Source of the DNA: CBDCFL01 sp965216135
Lineage (GTDB): Bacteria > Pseudomonadota > Alphaproteobacteria > Rhodobacterales > Rhodobacteraceae
Length of the DNA stretch: 64,000 nucleotides
Assembly (NCBI GenBank): GCA_965216135.1
Contig: CBDCFL010000024.1
Location: 1-64,000, forward strand
Direction of reading: 5' to 3'
Part shown: positions 17,586 through 25,548 of the stretch, piece by piece
How the letters are laid out: each line of letters starts with the position of its first letter
Numbering within the stretch: the first letter of the stretch is position 1
Translations under genes and position numbers: made by a program
The notes under the pieces: model-generated
What the model was told of the DNA's origin: nothing
Database searches by the model: none
The model's input: only the letters and a program-made list of their open reading frames with translations

Positions 17586-18660
17586 TAAGTTCCCCTTGGC
17601 AGATATTGCCGGAGAAGCCGGTTGGTGTTTTCGTTCGAACCGCGTTGCCACGGGGAGTGTGGGTCGCAAAAGTAGACGTCGATATCGGTCGCTATGGTCA
17701 GGCGCGGGTGATCTGCCAGCTCTTTGCCGCGATCCCATGTCAGGGACTTGTAGAGTTCGCGTGGCAATCTCTGTGCCGATTTGATTAGCCCAGAGATGAC
17801 GCTTTCGGTGTCCTTGTTGGCGACTTTGACCAGCATCACATACCGCGAATGGCGTTCCACTAGGGTCGCTATATAACTGTTCTTCGACCCTCCGATCAGA
17901 TCGCCTTCCCAATGCCCTGGCACCGCTCTGTCTTCCACGGACGCGGGTCTTTGACTGATCGATACGGCGTTTTTGATCTGCCCCAAACCGTTGCGCTTGA
18001 GGCTTGCATGCTTGGAGCGCCGGACAGTGCGTTTGGCGCGCAGATGCTCCAGCAACTCCTTCTTCAGTACGCCGCGCGCCTGTATATAAAGGCTTCTGTA
18101 TATCGTTTCGTGCGACACTTGTTTCTGCGCTTTTTTCGGGAACGTACGCTTGAGCCAGCGCAATCTGCTCGGGTGACCACTTGCGCCGAAGCTTTGCCGA
18201 TACTGCTTGGGCCAAAGCTGGGTGGCAAGCCAGCTTGCATGTCTTGGGGCGCAATGCGCGATCCCATGCTGCCTGATCAGAGGTCGTCGCGCGATAGTTA
18301 GCAGATCCGCCATTCCGTCGAACCTCGCGGCTGATGGTTGAGGGCGCGCGTCCTAATTGGTGGGCGATCACGCGAAGTGATCGTTTGATGCTAAGCCCGC
18401 GCGAAATCTCCTCGCGCTCAGAAAGGCTCAGGGCGCGGCTACCACGTCTGCGACCTGGCGGGCGGATGCCGCCTGTCGGCGAGATAACGGAAAAGACCGA
18501 GGATGATTGCCGGTCAAACACCCGCCCAATCGAACTCATCGACTCTCCGCGCTGCCAACGATCCCAAATCTCAGCCCGCTGCGTGGCCGAATAGTAAATG
18601 CGACGACGATACTTCATGCTCAACACTCCATCTCTTCCTAAAGATTAAAGTGTTGCGTCC

Positions 18661-18939
18661 ACCCGTTGAGGCCACCCCGCAAAGCGGACATTGCGGGCTT
18701 TTCATTTGAGGCGAGTCTATTTTTGTTCACGGTCCAATTCCCACGCAGAGGCATGGATTTCCGTTGTGGCGGGTGCTGGGGGCCAGACCGCCAGTCGTGG
18801 TTGCGCTGGCAAGCAACGGAAATTTTCCCCAATTCGGTAATTGCCGTCAGATTGAAGTGGTCCGATATTGTAGGCCCTCATCTCGCATTCCTTGCACGCG
18901 GCTTGCCTCACTGGCATCATTGCGCCAGCGAGAGGGTGC
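18661..18939. other. Non-coding gap between IS30 and the TPR gene
   Basis: Roughly 280 bp (more if counted from the IS30 gene). No credible gene; short open frames on both strands have no recognisable protein character. It must hold the promoter of the TPR gene but no clear -35/-10 was found. Confidence 0.35.
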
Positions 18940-19518
18940 ATGACACCGGCACAAGTCGAAAAGTTGCAACGTGAACTTGCCGCCGCCAATTGGCCGGCGG
19001 CGGAAGCAATTTTGCGCCGGGCGGCCCGACACCGCGATGCGCCGGCCTCGGTGTTCTACAACCTCGGCCAGGTTCTGGCCCACTCTGGGCGTGCCGGACT
19101 GTCGGGACCGTGGTACCGAAAGGCGCTGGCCGCCGATCCCGGCCACGCCGACGCCTGGTGCGAATACGGCGCGTGGCTCGCGGTCCGGGGCGAGACCGGC
19201 CCGGCGCTGGCGGCCTGGAAACATGCCGTCGCACTCCGACCGGAGCACCGCGAAACACTTCTCGGCTGCGCCCGCCTGACGCTCCGCGCAAGTCTTTGGA
19301 CCGAGGCGCGAAGCATGTGGCAGGAATTGGCGGGCGACAGCGACGCGACAGGCGAAGCCGCCCTTGCGCTGTTGCGGATAGCGCTCGAGACGGGCGACCC
19401 GAAGGCCGCGGCACGGCGCCGCGGTCTGGCGGCGCGGCCTGAACTGCGCCCGGGACTGCTGAAAACGATCACCCGAACCGCCCGGGGGACCGTGCCGCTG
19501 CGCCCTGACGACCTCTGA
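18940..19518 (+). CDS. TPR-repeat protein (192 aa)
   Basis: The start MTPAQVEKLQRELAAANWPAAEAILRRA follows GAGAGG; a 16-residue longer frame start at 18892 is less likely. Repeated helix pairs with TPR spacing are visible, e.g. VFYNLGQVLAHSGRAGLSGPWYRKALAADPGHADAWCEYGAWLAVRGETGPALAAW. It has no signal peptide, so is probably a cytosolic adaptor. GC content is clearly higher than in the surrounding IS DNA. It is now isolated between IS30 and ISNCY, so its original partner genes are not visible. Role unknown. Confidence 0.7.
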   Translation: MTPAQVEKLQRELAAANWPAAEAILRRAARHRDAPASVFYNLGQVLAHSGRAGLSGPWYRKALAADPGHADAWCEYGAWLAVRGETGPALAAWKHAVALRPEHRETLLGCARLTLRASLWTEARSMWQELAGDSDATGEAALALLRIALETGDPKAAARRRGLAARPELRPGLLKTITRTARGTVPLRPDDL

Positions 19519-19577
19519 GCGCCGGGTCCGATACATCAGCAGACGCGCCACCACCAGGACGCGGATCAACATATCGG

Positions 19578-19593
19578 CCACCTTTGAATTGTT
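19578..19593. repeat. CCACCTTTGAATTGTT, repeated at 24360-24375
   Basis: A 16-bp sequence found just left of ISNCY and again just right of the IS1-family transposon. Part of the second copy overlaps that transposon's target duplication and a GAATTGT-N4-ACAATTC inverted repeat. Confidence 0.6.
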
Positions 19594-19610
19594 TGTCGAG
19601 AACATTCTGA

Positions 19611-20981
19611 GTTGACCGGTTTATGTACCATATGAGTTGACCGCTTCTGTTGCGGTTTCTGGCCCTGTGGACAAGTGGTCGGTCGCGGAGCGGCTGTCCA
19701 CTTGTCCACAGGGCGCCGGTCGGTCGCGTCGAAGCGGGTCACGCGGCCTCGCGGGTTTGGCTGTCGATCGGTTGGCCATCGGCGTGGTATCGCGCCAGAC
19801 ATCGCGGTCCATGGAAGACGGCCATTGTGCCGTCGGGGTATTCGTGGACGCGGACCCTGGCCTTGACGTAATGGCGGCGGTGGCGGCCGGCGGGGATCTG
19901 AAGTGCCAGGCGCTTGTAGCGCACCGTGTTGTCGTTTGAGACGGTGCGTTCCTCGTGGATGCACAGGATGTCGTCGAGCGCGCCGGTGAAGGGGACGAAG
20001 GCGGTGCCCCGGTCCTCGGCCGGGGTCGCGAAGCGGGCGTTGTGTTGTGGCAGGAAGACCTCCTTGAGGAAGCGGTTGGCCTCGACCATGTCGGTGATGC
20101 CGGCGAGCCTGAGTTCCTGGGGCAGGCGCTTCTGCAAGGTGCCGAACATGCGCTCCGAGCGCCGCCTTGCCTCGGGCGAGTAGGCCGGGATCAACTCGAT
20201 GCCGAGCTGCGCCAGGGCGCGGCCGACCTGGGTCGGGGTGTCCTTGTCCACCTTGCCGCCGGCCTCGGGCGTGTTCCAGTAGTGGCTGGCGCGGTCGGCG
20301 TAGAGCGAGCAGAACAGGCCCTTGGCCCGGATCGCCTCGGACACCCCCTGGAAGCTCGACATGGTGCCCTCTTCGGCGACGAAGAAGGCCGAGTAGATAT
20401 CGCTGGTCGCATCGTCCATGGTGACGATCAGGTCCCACCATCGACCGGGGACCCACTCGTGGCTCGAGCCGTCCTGGTGCAACATCATGCCGGGCAGGGC
20501 ACGGCGCGGCCGCTTGCGCCGGTGCGCCCCACGCCTGGGCACCGCGCGCCTGCGCCCATGGGCTTGCAAGCTCAGCCGCAGCCAGTTGTAGCTGCGCTTG
20601 AAGCCGTGATCGGCCACCAGCTTCTCGTGGAAGTGCTTGGCCGTGAAGTCCCAGTAGCGGGTGTCGAACAACTCCAGCACCCGCGCCACCTCGTCCACCG
20701 GCGCGCGCCGCGCCGAGAGGCGGCCCAGGCGGCGGTCGTAGAGACCGTCGGCTCCCTCCGCCTCGTAGCGGTCGCGCCAGCGCCGGAAGGTGCGCTCCGA
20801 GACACCCAGAACCTCCGCCGCCTCCGCCTGGCTCAAGCCACCCCGATGGGTGCGCCCGTAAACCTCCTCGAACTTCATCAATCTCAGTCCCTGTACCTGC
20901 TCCGTCCGATGCATCGCCTCCCTCCATGGCTTGGAGGCGTTCTAAAACCGGACAGATCATCTGGTACATAAACCGGACATA
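19611..20981 (-). mobile_element. ISNCY-type element
   Basis: About 1.37 kb, with inverted ends around CCGGTTTATGTACCA (19616-19630 and, inverted, 20962-20976), followed inside by a similar ATGA(G/T)-type stretch. Exact outer edges are uncertain by a few bases. Confidence 0.75.
19739..20914 (-). CDS. ISNCY-family transposase
   Basis: 391 aa starting MHRTEQVQGLRLMKFEEVYG after GGAGGGAGG. N-terminal HTH (LSQAEAAEVLGVSERTFRRWRDRYEAEGADGLYDRRLG), then an RNase-H-like DDE domain with MMLHQDGSSHEW, LIVTMDDATSD, and LIPAYSPEARRRSERMFGTLQKRLPQEL. This organisation is typical of transposases annotated ISNCY (distant IS481 relatives). One intact frame; high GC. Confidence 0.88.
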   Translation of the reverse strand: MHRTEQVQGLRLMKFEEVYGRTHRGGLSQAEAAEVLGVSERTFRRWRDRYEAEGADGLYDRRLGRLSARRAPVDEVARVLELFDTRYWDFTAKHFHEKLVADHGFKRSYNWLRLSLQAHGRRRAVPRRGAHRRKRPRRALPGMMLHQDGSSHEWVPGRWWDLIVTMDDATSDIYSAFFVAEEGTMSSFQGVSEAIRAKGLFCSLYADRASHYWNTPEAGGKVDKDTPTQVGRALAQLGIELIPAYSPEARRRSERMFGTLQKRLPQELRLAGITDMVEANRFLKEVFLPQHNARFATPAEDRGTAFVPFTGALDDILCIHEERTVSNDNTVRYKRLALQIPAGRHRRHYVKARVRVHEYPDGTMAVFHGPRCLARYHADGQPIDSQTREAA

Positions 20982-20998
20982 TCGCGTGTTACCGACAC

Positions 20999-21006
20999 CA
21001 CCTTTG
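20999..21006. repeat. 8-bp target duplication CACCTTTG, left
   Basis: CACCTTTG precedes the left end GGTAGTGC of the IS1-family transposon and is repeated directly after its right end (24361-24368). IS1 elements normally duplicate 8-9 bp. Confidence 0.85.
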
Positions 21007-21093
21007 GGTAGTGCATCAGTTTGAAATCCTGCCTCTCGCAAACCGTCCCGACATCCTGTATGCTTAGCGGAAAGCATTAGGGGGTACAGGACA

Positions 21094-21291
21094 ATGGATG
21101 GTGCTGATAGATATCAGGTAGATTACGCGAGAGATGATCATCAAAGTTTGCTTGAGGTCTTGCAACACATCGCCACGCGAAAGGGTCATGTTCGAATTGT
21201 AAGCGTAACTTGTCAGCCCGCTCGTCCCAACAGGGAGGAACACAATCTGTTTGCTGGGTACACCGTAATTTCTGAGATTGGGGAAGGTTGA
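21094..21291 (+). CDS. Passenger protein 1, unknown (65 aa)
   Basis: MDGADRYQVDYARDDHQSLLEVLQHIATRKGHVRIVSVTCQPAR... preceded by AGGGGGTACAGGAC, a good ribosome binding site. It is a short protein with an amphipathic helix followed by a beta strand; no known motif. Its stop overlaps the next start (TGATG), so the two are translationally coupled. It could be a small regulatory or accessory subunit of the cargo. Function unknown. Confidence 0.6.
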   Translation: MDGADRYQVDYARDDHQSLLEVLQHIATRKGHVRIVSVTCQPARPNREEHNLFAGYTVISEIGEG

Positions 21292-21530
21292 TGCCTAAAG
21301 GACCGCAGGGCCAGAAGCGTCCCGCCGACGTGATCGGCAACGCCGTCAAGGTCATGCGCATCGCGACCGGCGAGGAAGTGGAAGAGTATGGCAACGAGGG
21401 CAGGAGCAAGGCTGCTGTCGAGCTTGGGCGGAAAGGCGGAGCCGCGCGCGCGGAGAAGCTGACGCCGATGCGGCGTTCTGAGATTGCCAGGAAGGCAGCG
21501 GCGAAGCGCTGGTCTAAAAGAGACGCTTGA
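21291..21530 (+). CDS. Passenger protein 2, small basic protein (79 aa)
   Basis: The start MPKGPQGQKRPADVIGNAVKVMRIATGE is coupled to the previous stop. It is Lys/Arg/Ala rich with a C-terminal RKGGAARAEKLTPMRRSEIARKAAAKRWSK, which resembles the short histone-H1-like or RNA-binding-like proteins often seen beside mobile genes in Proteobacteria (from memory). Probably binds nucleic acid; the exact role is unknown. Confidence 0.65.
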   Translation: MPKGPQGQKRPADVIGNAVKVMRIATGEEVEEYGNEGRSKAAVELGRKGGAARAEKLTPMRRSEIARKAAAKRWSKRDA

Positions 21531-21590
21531 CAAATCTACTGATAAATCGTATTTGCTTGCCCATACAGCAACGCAAGCGGTGTTCTTTAT

Positions 21591-22247
21591 ATGGCTAGCC
21601 CGGAAGCCTTCGTTCGAGATCAGATCCCGAGATCAAAATGGCAGGTGATACCAACGATCCTGAGGACCGCCTATGTCGCCGCCGCCGATACGGTCAGGGA
21701 TAACCCAATTCTGCAAATTGAAAGCGCGCTCGATAACAATGGGCGCATCATTTCATTCGCTGTGGACTTTGGTTTCCGGCGAGCCATCGAAAGTGGGACG
21801 ATCGATTGCGATTTCCGTTGGCGTGACTTCGCAAGACCAACTGGCCGTTATCTCGAATTAAAATTTCCGCATTCAACGGCCTCGATAAGTCAGGTAGCTG
21901 TAGCCGATAGGCCGCCGCGAGAGGTAGTTTTTCGCGAGAATGCCCGACTGCGGAACCAGGGACTCCTTCCGTATCAGGAGTTTGCTGAAGAGCTGACGGT
22001 CAGCGGGCTTCCGCACCTGTTGATCGTACACGGTCATCAAAATCTAAACTTCGCGCACATTACGGTTCCGTCTTCTGAATCCAGATCTGAATATGTATGG
22101 CGCTCGCCAAATCTCATGAATCTGCCTCATGAAATCGCTTCTGATGATCCACCACCGGAAGATACAGATTATGATCTTGAGGAGTTGGCGCTTCTGAAGG
22201 AGGACATCGACCAATGGAGGAGGGACAATGACGAACCACGACAGTAA
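21591..22247 (+). CDS. Passenger protein 3, unknown partner of the ImmA gene (218 aa)
   Basis: MASPEAFVRDQIPRSKWQVIPTILRTAYVAAADTVRDN starts 60 bp after passenger 2. It is a soluble protein with mixed alpha/beta character; the region IDCDFRW...GRYLELKFPH holds an acidic-x-Lys (ELK) that superficially recalls PD-(D/E)xK nucleases, but this is not established. The C-terminal 40 residues are very acidic (DDPPPEDTDYDLEEL). The gene overlaps the start of the XRE-ImmA gene by 20 bp, which implies co-translation and a functional pair. It may be a toxin or effector kept in check by the regulator; no family recognised. Confidence 0.6.
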   Translation: MASPEAFVRDQIPRSKWQVIPTILRTAYVAAADTVRDNPILQIESALDNNGRIISFAVDFGFRRAIESGTIDCDFRWRDFARPTGRYLELKFPHSTASISQVAVADRPPREVVFRENARLRNQGLLPYQEFAEELTVSGLPHLLIVHGHQNLNFAHITVPSSESRSEYVWRSPNLMNLPHEIASDDPPPEDTDYDLEELALLKEDIDQWRRDNDEPRQ

Positions 22248-23418
22248 CATTTCCGCATTTCCTGGAGCCGCCGACGCTAACGAACTTGGGCGGTTTTTGA
22301 TTCCGAATCGTCTCACCGAAGCGCGGGTAGCGGCACGCCTTACGCAAACTGAACTTGCTCAACGTGCCGGTGTTACACGGCAAATGATTTCCTATTATGA
22401 ATTGGGAAAGAACAACCCGACTCCCGAGGTAATGCACAAAATTTCACAGGAGCTTCAGCAACCAATTCCGTTTTTCACAAAGGCTTCTCGACCTACGTTT
22501 GGCGCGTATAGTGCAAGGTTTTTTCGCAAGGCAGGCGCCGACACTCAGCGCCGCAACAAAGCCTGCGAAGTGTTGTCTGAGTGGTTCTCAAGCGCTGCTT
22601 TTGCATTCGATTCCGTCGCAAACTACCCGCGCGTGGACTTGCCTCAATTCGAGCCACAAGGCGATCATTACAGCGAAGAAGAGATTGAAGAATGCGCCGA
22701 TGCCACCCGAGAACATTTTGGCCTTGGGCTTGGACCAATTTCAAACGTACTGAGGCTTTTGGAGAGCAAGGGAGTCTTGATTTGCCGTTACACGATCCCA
22801 GATGAGAACATTGATGCGTTCTCTTATTGGTCTGGAGAAAAGCCCTTCATTTTTCTTGCGTCCGAGAAAACCTCTGCTGTGCGTGCGCGATTCGATGCCT
22901 CGCACGAATTAGGACACCTGTGTTTGCACAGATGGATTGGAAAAGAAGACATTGAGAACAAAAATCATCTCAAAGTAATAGAAAGCGAAGCCGATAGGTT
23001 CGCGGGAGCGTTTTTGCTACCAGAAAAATCATTCCCAAACGAGGTGTACTCACCAAGGTCCGAGAACTTCATCGATCTTAAGGCGCGGTGGAAGGTATCC
23101 ATCCAGGGAATGGTTTATAGATGCAAAGACCTTGGCTTGTTTGATGAACGCCAAATAACAAACATATACAAGCAGATTTCTTACAAGAAATGGAGGACCG
23201 TCGAGCCCTTGGACAAAGGCGCGAATGCGCTGTCCTTCGAGGAACCGTTGCTGTTGAAGCGCGTTGCAGAATTGGTGTTTGAAAGCGGGCGCTACCAAGT
23301 TGATGAGTACAGAGCCGATCTGGCGTTGTCTGACGCAGTGTTGCAAAGCCTGACGGGTGTCTCATTTGCCTGGGTAGAGGGTGATGAGGTCGGCGATTTC
23401 AGTCCAACACTAAAATAG
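22228..23418 (+). CDS. XRE-family regulator fused to ImmA/IrrE-type metallopeptidase
   Basis: The 396-aa product has an N-terminal HTH (residues ~28-82, LTEARVAARLTQTELAQRAGVTRQMISYYELGKNNPTP) and a C-terminal zinc peptidase domain with HELGH at 226-230 and an ESEADRFAGAFLLP region (~252-265) supplying the third ligand. Such XRE-ImmA proteins act as repressors or antirepressor proteases, e.g. controlling mobile-element excision or as antitoxin-like partners. Passenger 3 lies directly upstream with a 20-bp overlap. Probable role: autoregulation of the cargo operon and cleavage or control of its partner; the latter is inference. Confidence 0.85.
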   Translation: MTNHDSNISAFPGAADANELGRFLIPNRLTEARVAARLTQTELAQRAGVTRQMISYYELGKNNPTPEVMHKISQELQQPIPFFTKASRPTFGAYSARFFRKAGADTQRRNKACEVLSEWFSSAAFAFDSVANYPRVDLPQFEPQGDHYSEEEIEECADATREHFGLGLGPISNVLRLLESKGVLICRYTIPDENIDAFSYWSGEKPFIFLASEKTSAVRARFDASHELGHLCLHRWIGKEDIENKNHLKVIESEADRFAGAFLLPEKSFPNEVYSPRSENFIDLKARWKVSIQGMVYRCKDLGLFDERQITNIYKQISYKKWRTVEPLDKGANALSFEEPLLLKRVAELVFESGRYQVDEYRADLALSDAVLQSLTGVSFAWVEGDEVGDFSPTLK

Positions 23419-23427
23419 TGAACTATT

Positions 23428-24351
23428 ATGCTTGACGCAAAGCATGTCAGTTCATATATTAGGGGCGTGAACAAGCTGCCCCGCAAATCCCGCGCGATGA
23501 TCCTGAAGATGCTCTGTGAAGGCATGTCCATGCGAGCCACATCAAGGCTAGCAGACGTGTCCTTCAACACAGTAGCAAAGCTGCTGATCGACGCTGGTAA
23601 GGTATGTGCTGACCTACACGATGAGCGGGTTCAGAATGTCACGGCAAGCAAAGTTCAGTGCGATGAAATTTGGTCATTTACTGCTGCCAAGCAAAAGAAC
23701 GTCGCCAGGATGAAAGCCCCTGTTGAAGGTGCTGGCGATACATGGACGTGGACAGCACTGGATAGCGACACCAAGCTGATTATCTCTTGGCTGGTAGGTG
23801 GTCGTGACAGCGAATACGCAATCGAGTTTATGGATGATCTGCGGGCACGTCTGTCCAACCGGGTGCAACTTACCACAGACGGCCTCAAGGCCTATCTGGA
23901 AGCTGTAGAGGGCGCGTTTGGTGGCGACGTGGACTATGCCCAGCTTATCAAGATGTACGGCGAACCGACAAGACCGGGACCGGAGCGCAAGTATTCTCCC
24001 GCCGTCTGTACCGGCACAAAGAAACGCATAGTCGCTGGCTATCCCGAAAAGGCGTTGGTTTCGACTTCGCATGTCGAACGCCAGAACCTGACAATGCGGA
24101 TGCACATGCGGCGCTTTACCCGCTTGACCAACGCATTCTCAAAAAAGTACGAAAACCACATGCACATGGTTGCGCTCTACACCATGTTCTACAACTTCTG
24201 CCGCGTTCACAAAACGCTTCGCGTAACTCCTGCGATGGAAGCTGGCCTGACAGATACGATTTGGGATATGGAAGACATTGTGAAGGTCATGGAAGAACGC
24301 GCGCCTAAACCCGGTCGCCCGAAGACTTACAGGAAAAAGTTTTCAGAGTGA
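23428..24351 (+). CDS. IS1-family transposase
   Basis: Up to 307 aa. An ATG at 23428 opens the frame, but a GTG at 23467 (VNKLPRKSRAMIL) after AGGGGC better matches the start of related IS1-like transposases. It has the HTH GMSMRATSRLADVSFNTVAKLL and then the DDE core: QCDEIWSF, DTWTWTALDSDTKLIISWLVGGRD, LTTDGLKAYLEAVEGAFG and HVERQNLTMRMHMRRFTRLTNAFSKK. This longer IS1 type is common in Alphaproteobacteria and is encoded in a single frame. It lies 9 bp after the XRE-ImmA gene, and its stop is 9 bp from the right end of the element. Confidence 0.9.
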   Translation: MLDAKHVSSYIRGVNKLPRKSRAMILKMLCEGMSMRATSRLADVSFNTVAKLLIDAGKVCADLHDERVQNVTASKVQCDEIWSFTAAKQKNVARMKAPVEGAGDTWTWTALDSDTKLIISWLVGGRDSEYAIEFMDDLRARLSNRVQLTTDGLKAYLEAVEGAFGGDVDYAQLIKMYGEPTRPGPERKYSPAVCTGTKKRIVAGYPEKALVSTSHVERQNLTMRMHMRRFTRLTNAFSKKYENHMHMVALYTMFYNFCRVHKTLRVTPAMEAGLTDTIWDMEDIVKVMEERAPKPGRPKTYRKKFSE

Positions 24352-24367
24352 TGCACTACCCACCTTT

Positions 24368-24385
24368 GAATTGTTCTGACAATTC
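24368..24385. promoter_or_regulatory. Inverted repeat GAATTGT-N4-ACAATTC upstream of the pot operon
   Basis: A perfect 7-bp inverted repeat with a 4-bp spacer, outside the IS1-family transposon. It looks like an operator for a dimeric regulator. It would have controlled the polyamine-type operon before IS630-C was inserted between it and potD. A degenerate version occurs at 19587-19608. Confidence 0.45.
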
Positions 24386-24483
24386 CGAAAAATTCTGTTA
24401 ACGTATGGTGCGACTGCGTGTCGAGGGGCACGTGTCGGGCACTGAAATAGCTGCCAAATCTTAATCACGTAGTTAAATCACCC

Positions 24484-25533
24484 TAGAGCATTTCCGGCCA
24501 GCTTAGAATCAAACTCGGGTTTACGAATTGAGCTTCTTCTGATTCAAGGAATCAGGAGGTATTATCATGGCTTTATCTCAGGATTTACGACTTCGTATTG
24601 TTGATTTGGTTGCGTCGGGTGTATCGCGTCGCGAAGCGGCACGGCAGTTTAAAGTAAGCGCCAGTTCGGCTATTCGGTTTGTCAGGCAGGCCATGGAAGT
24701 TGGCCATGTTGGTTTGAAAGCGCCGAAGAAACGCAAGAGCAAACTTGATCCGTATCGCGCTGACATGATTGGTTGGATCGGCAAACAGCCGGATCTGACA
24801 TTGGCCGAACTATGTGCCCTCTTATATGAGATATATGGCCTGCGTGCCGGCTCTTCAACGCTGGATGACTGGCTGCGTGCTAATCAGATCACTTATAAAA
24901 AAAACGGCTCACGCCAGTGAACAGGAGCGGGTTGATGTGCGGGCCAAACGCCGCCGTTGGCGAAAACGCCAGGATTGGCTGAAGCATCACCTGCATCTGT
25001 TGGGCAGGATCGTGTTCATTGATGAAACCGGGTTGAACACAAAAATGGCCCGGCTTCGAGGGCGGTCTGCAAAAGGTCAGCGGCTGATAGCTTCAATCCC
25101 CCATGGCCACTGGAAAACCATGACTTTCATTGCCGGTCTGCGCCATGATGGCATGACGGCTCCATGGGTACTGGACGGCCCGATGGATGGTCCCGCATTC
25201 ATCACCTACATCAAAACCCAACTCGCACCGACCCTGCAAAAGAGCGATGTTGTGGTGATGGATAATCTGCCCGCTCACAAGGTTGCCGCAGCCAATGCAG
25301 CAATCAGGGAGCGCGGCGCATGGCTGCTATTCCTGCCACCATATTCGCCGGACCTGAACCCAATCGAGCTGGCTTTCTCAAAGCTCAAAGCACACATGAA
25401 GAGATTGGCCGCGAGAACCGTTGACACCTTGTGGAAAGGTGTCGGCGAAATCCTCGAACTGTTCTCAAAACAGGAATGTGCAAACTTCTTCGCAGCATCC
25501 GGATATGGACCAAACTAAACCGGAAATGCTCTA
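24484..25533 (+). mobile_element. IS630-family element C
   Basis: About 1.05 kb. Ends are TAGAGCATTTCCGG and CCGGAAATGCTCTA, 12 bp of perfect inverted repeat inside TA dinucleotides. The right end is 15 bp from the potD start codon, so the IS supplies the upstream context of the operon. Confidence 0.9.
24567..25518 (+). CDS. IS630-family transposase (C), two frames joined at an A8 run
   Basis: The first frame (24567-24920, MALSQDLRLRIVDLVASGVSRREAARQF) gives the HTH half. The second frame (to 25518) gives the DDE half: RIVFIDETGLNTKMARLRGRS, VVVMDNLPAHKV and PPYSPDLNPIELAFSKLKAHMKRL. They meet at ATAAAAAAAACGG (about 24896-24908), a slippery site seen in many IS630 elements, so production of the full protein by frameshifting is likely. 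A GGAGGT lies upstream of the ATG. Confidence 0.87.
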
Positions 25534-25548
25534 GGGGGAGGAAACATC

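Larger units (their letters stand above)
16297..18617 (-). pseudogene. IS30-family transposase, frameshifted and split by IS630-B
   Basis: It starts MKYRRRIYYSATQRAEIWDRW. The HTH and SPSTISREVRRNGG-type block (APSTISREVRRNGGSANYRA) are in one frame to about 18160. There EQIA runs out of frame, and the true continuation WLKRTFPKKAQKQVSHETIYRSL is in the next frame, so one small indel is present. The DDE core follows (GHWEGDLIGGSKNSYIATLVERHSRYV, SLTWDRGKELADH). Removing IS630-B joins RQYLPRGTY to DLSVHSQAKLS and restores the C-terminus QLNERPRKTLQYQTPAEKF. Inactive through both lesions. Confidence 0.85.
16297..18660 (-). mobile_element. IS30-family element interrupted by IS630-B
   Basis: The IS30 transposase gene begins at 18617 and its end lies at 16297-16425, with IS630-B (16426-17585) in between. 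GACGCAACAC (16306-16315) and GTGTTGCGTC (18650-18659) near the two edges are inverted copies and may mark the element ends; exact ends are uncertain. Confidence 0.7.
21007..24360 (+). mobile_element. IS1-family transposon with passenger genes (3354 bp)
   Basis: Inverted ends GGTAGTGCATCA, identical over 12 bp and similar for 7 more (left ...GTTTGAAA, right ...CTCTGAAA), flanked by an exact CACCTTTG duplication. IS1 ends typically start GGTnnTG. The element contains its IS1-type transposase at the right side and four passenger genes on the same strand to its left. No gene inside is visibly broken, so it is probably a recent and possibly mobile unit. It is over four times the length of classical IS1 (768 bp). 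Confidence 0.85.

Noticed and set aside
18666..18974. 102-codon plus-strand frame before the TPR gene
   Set aside because: Mixed composition, overlaps the TPR gene start in another frame, no ribosome site and no family.
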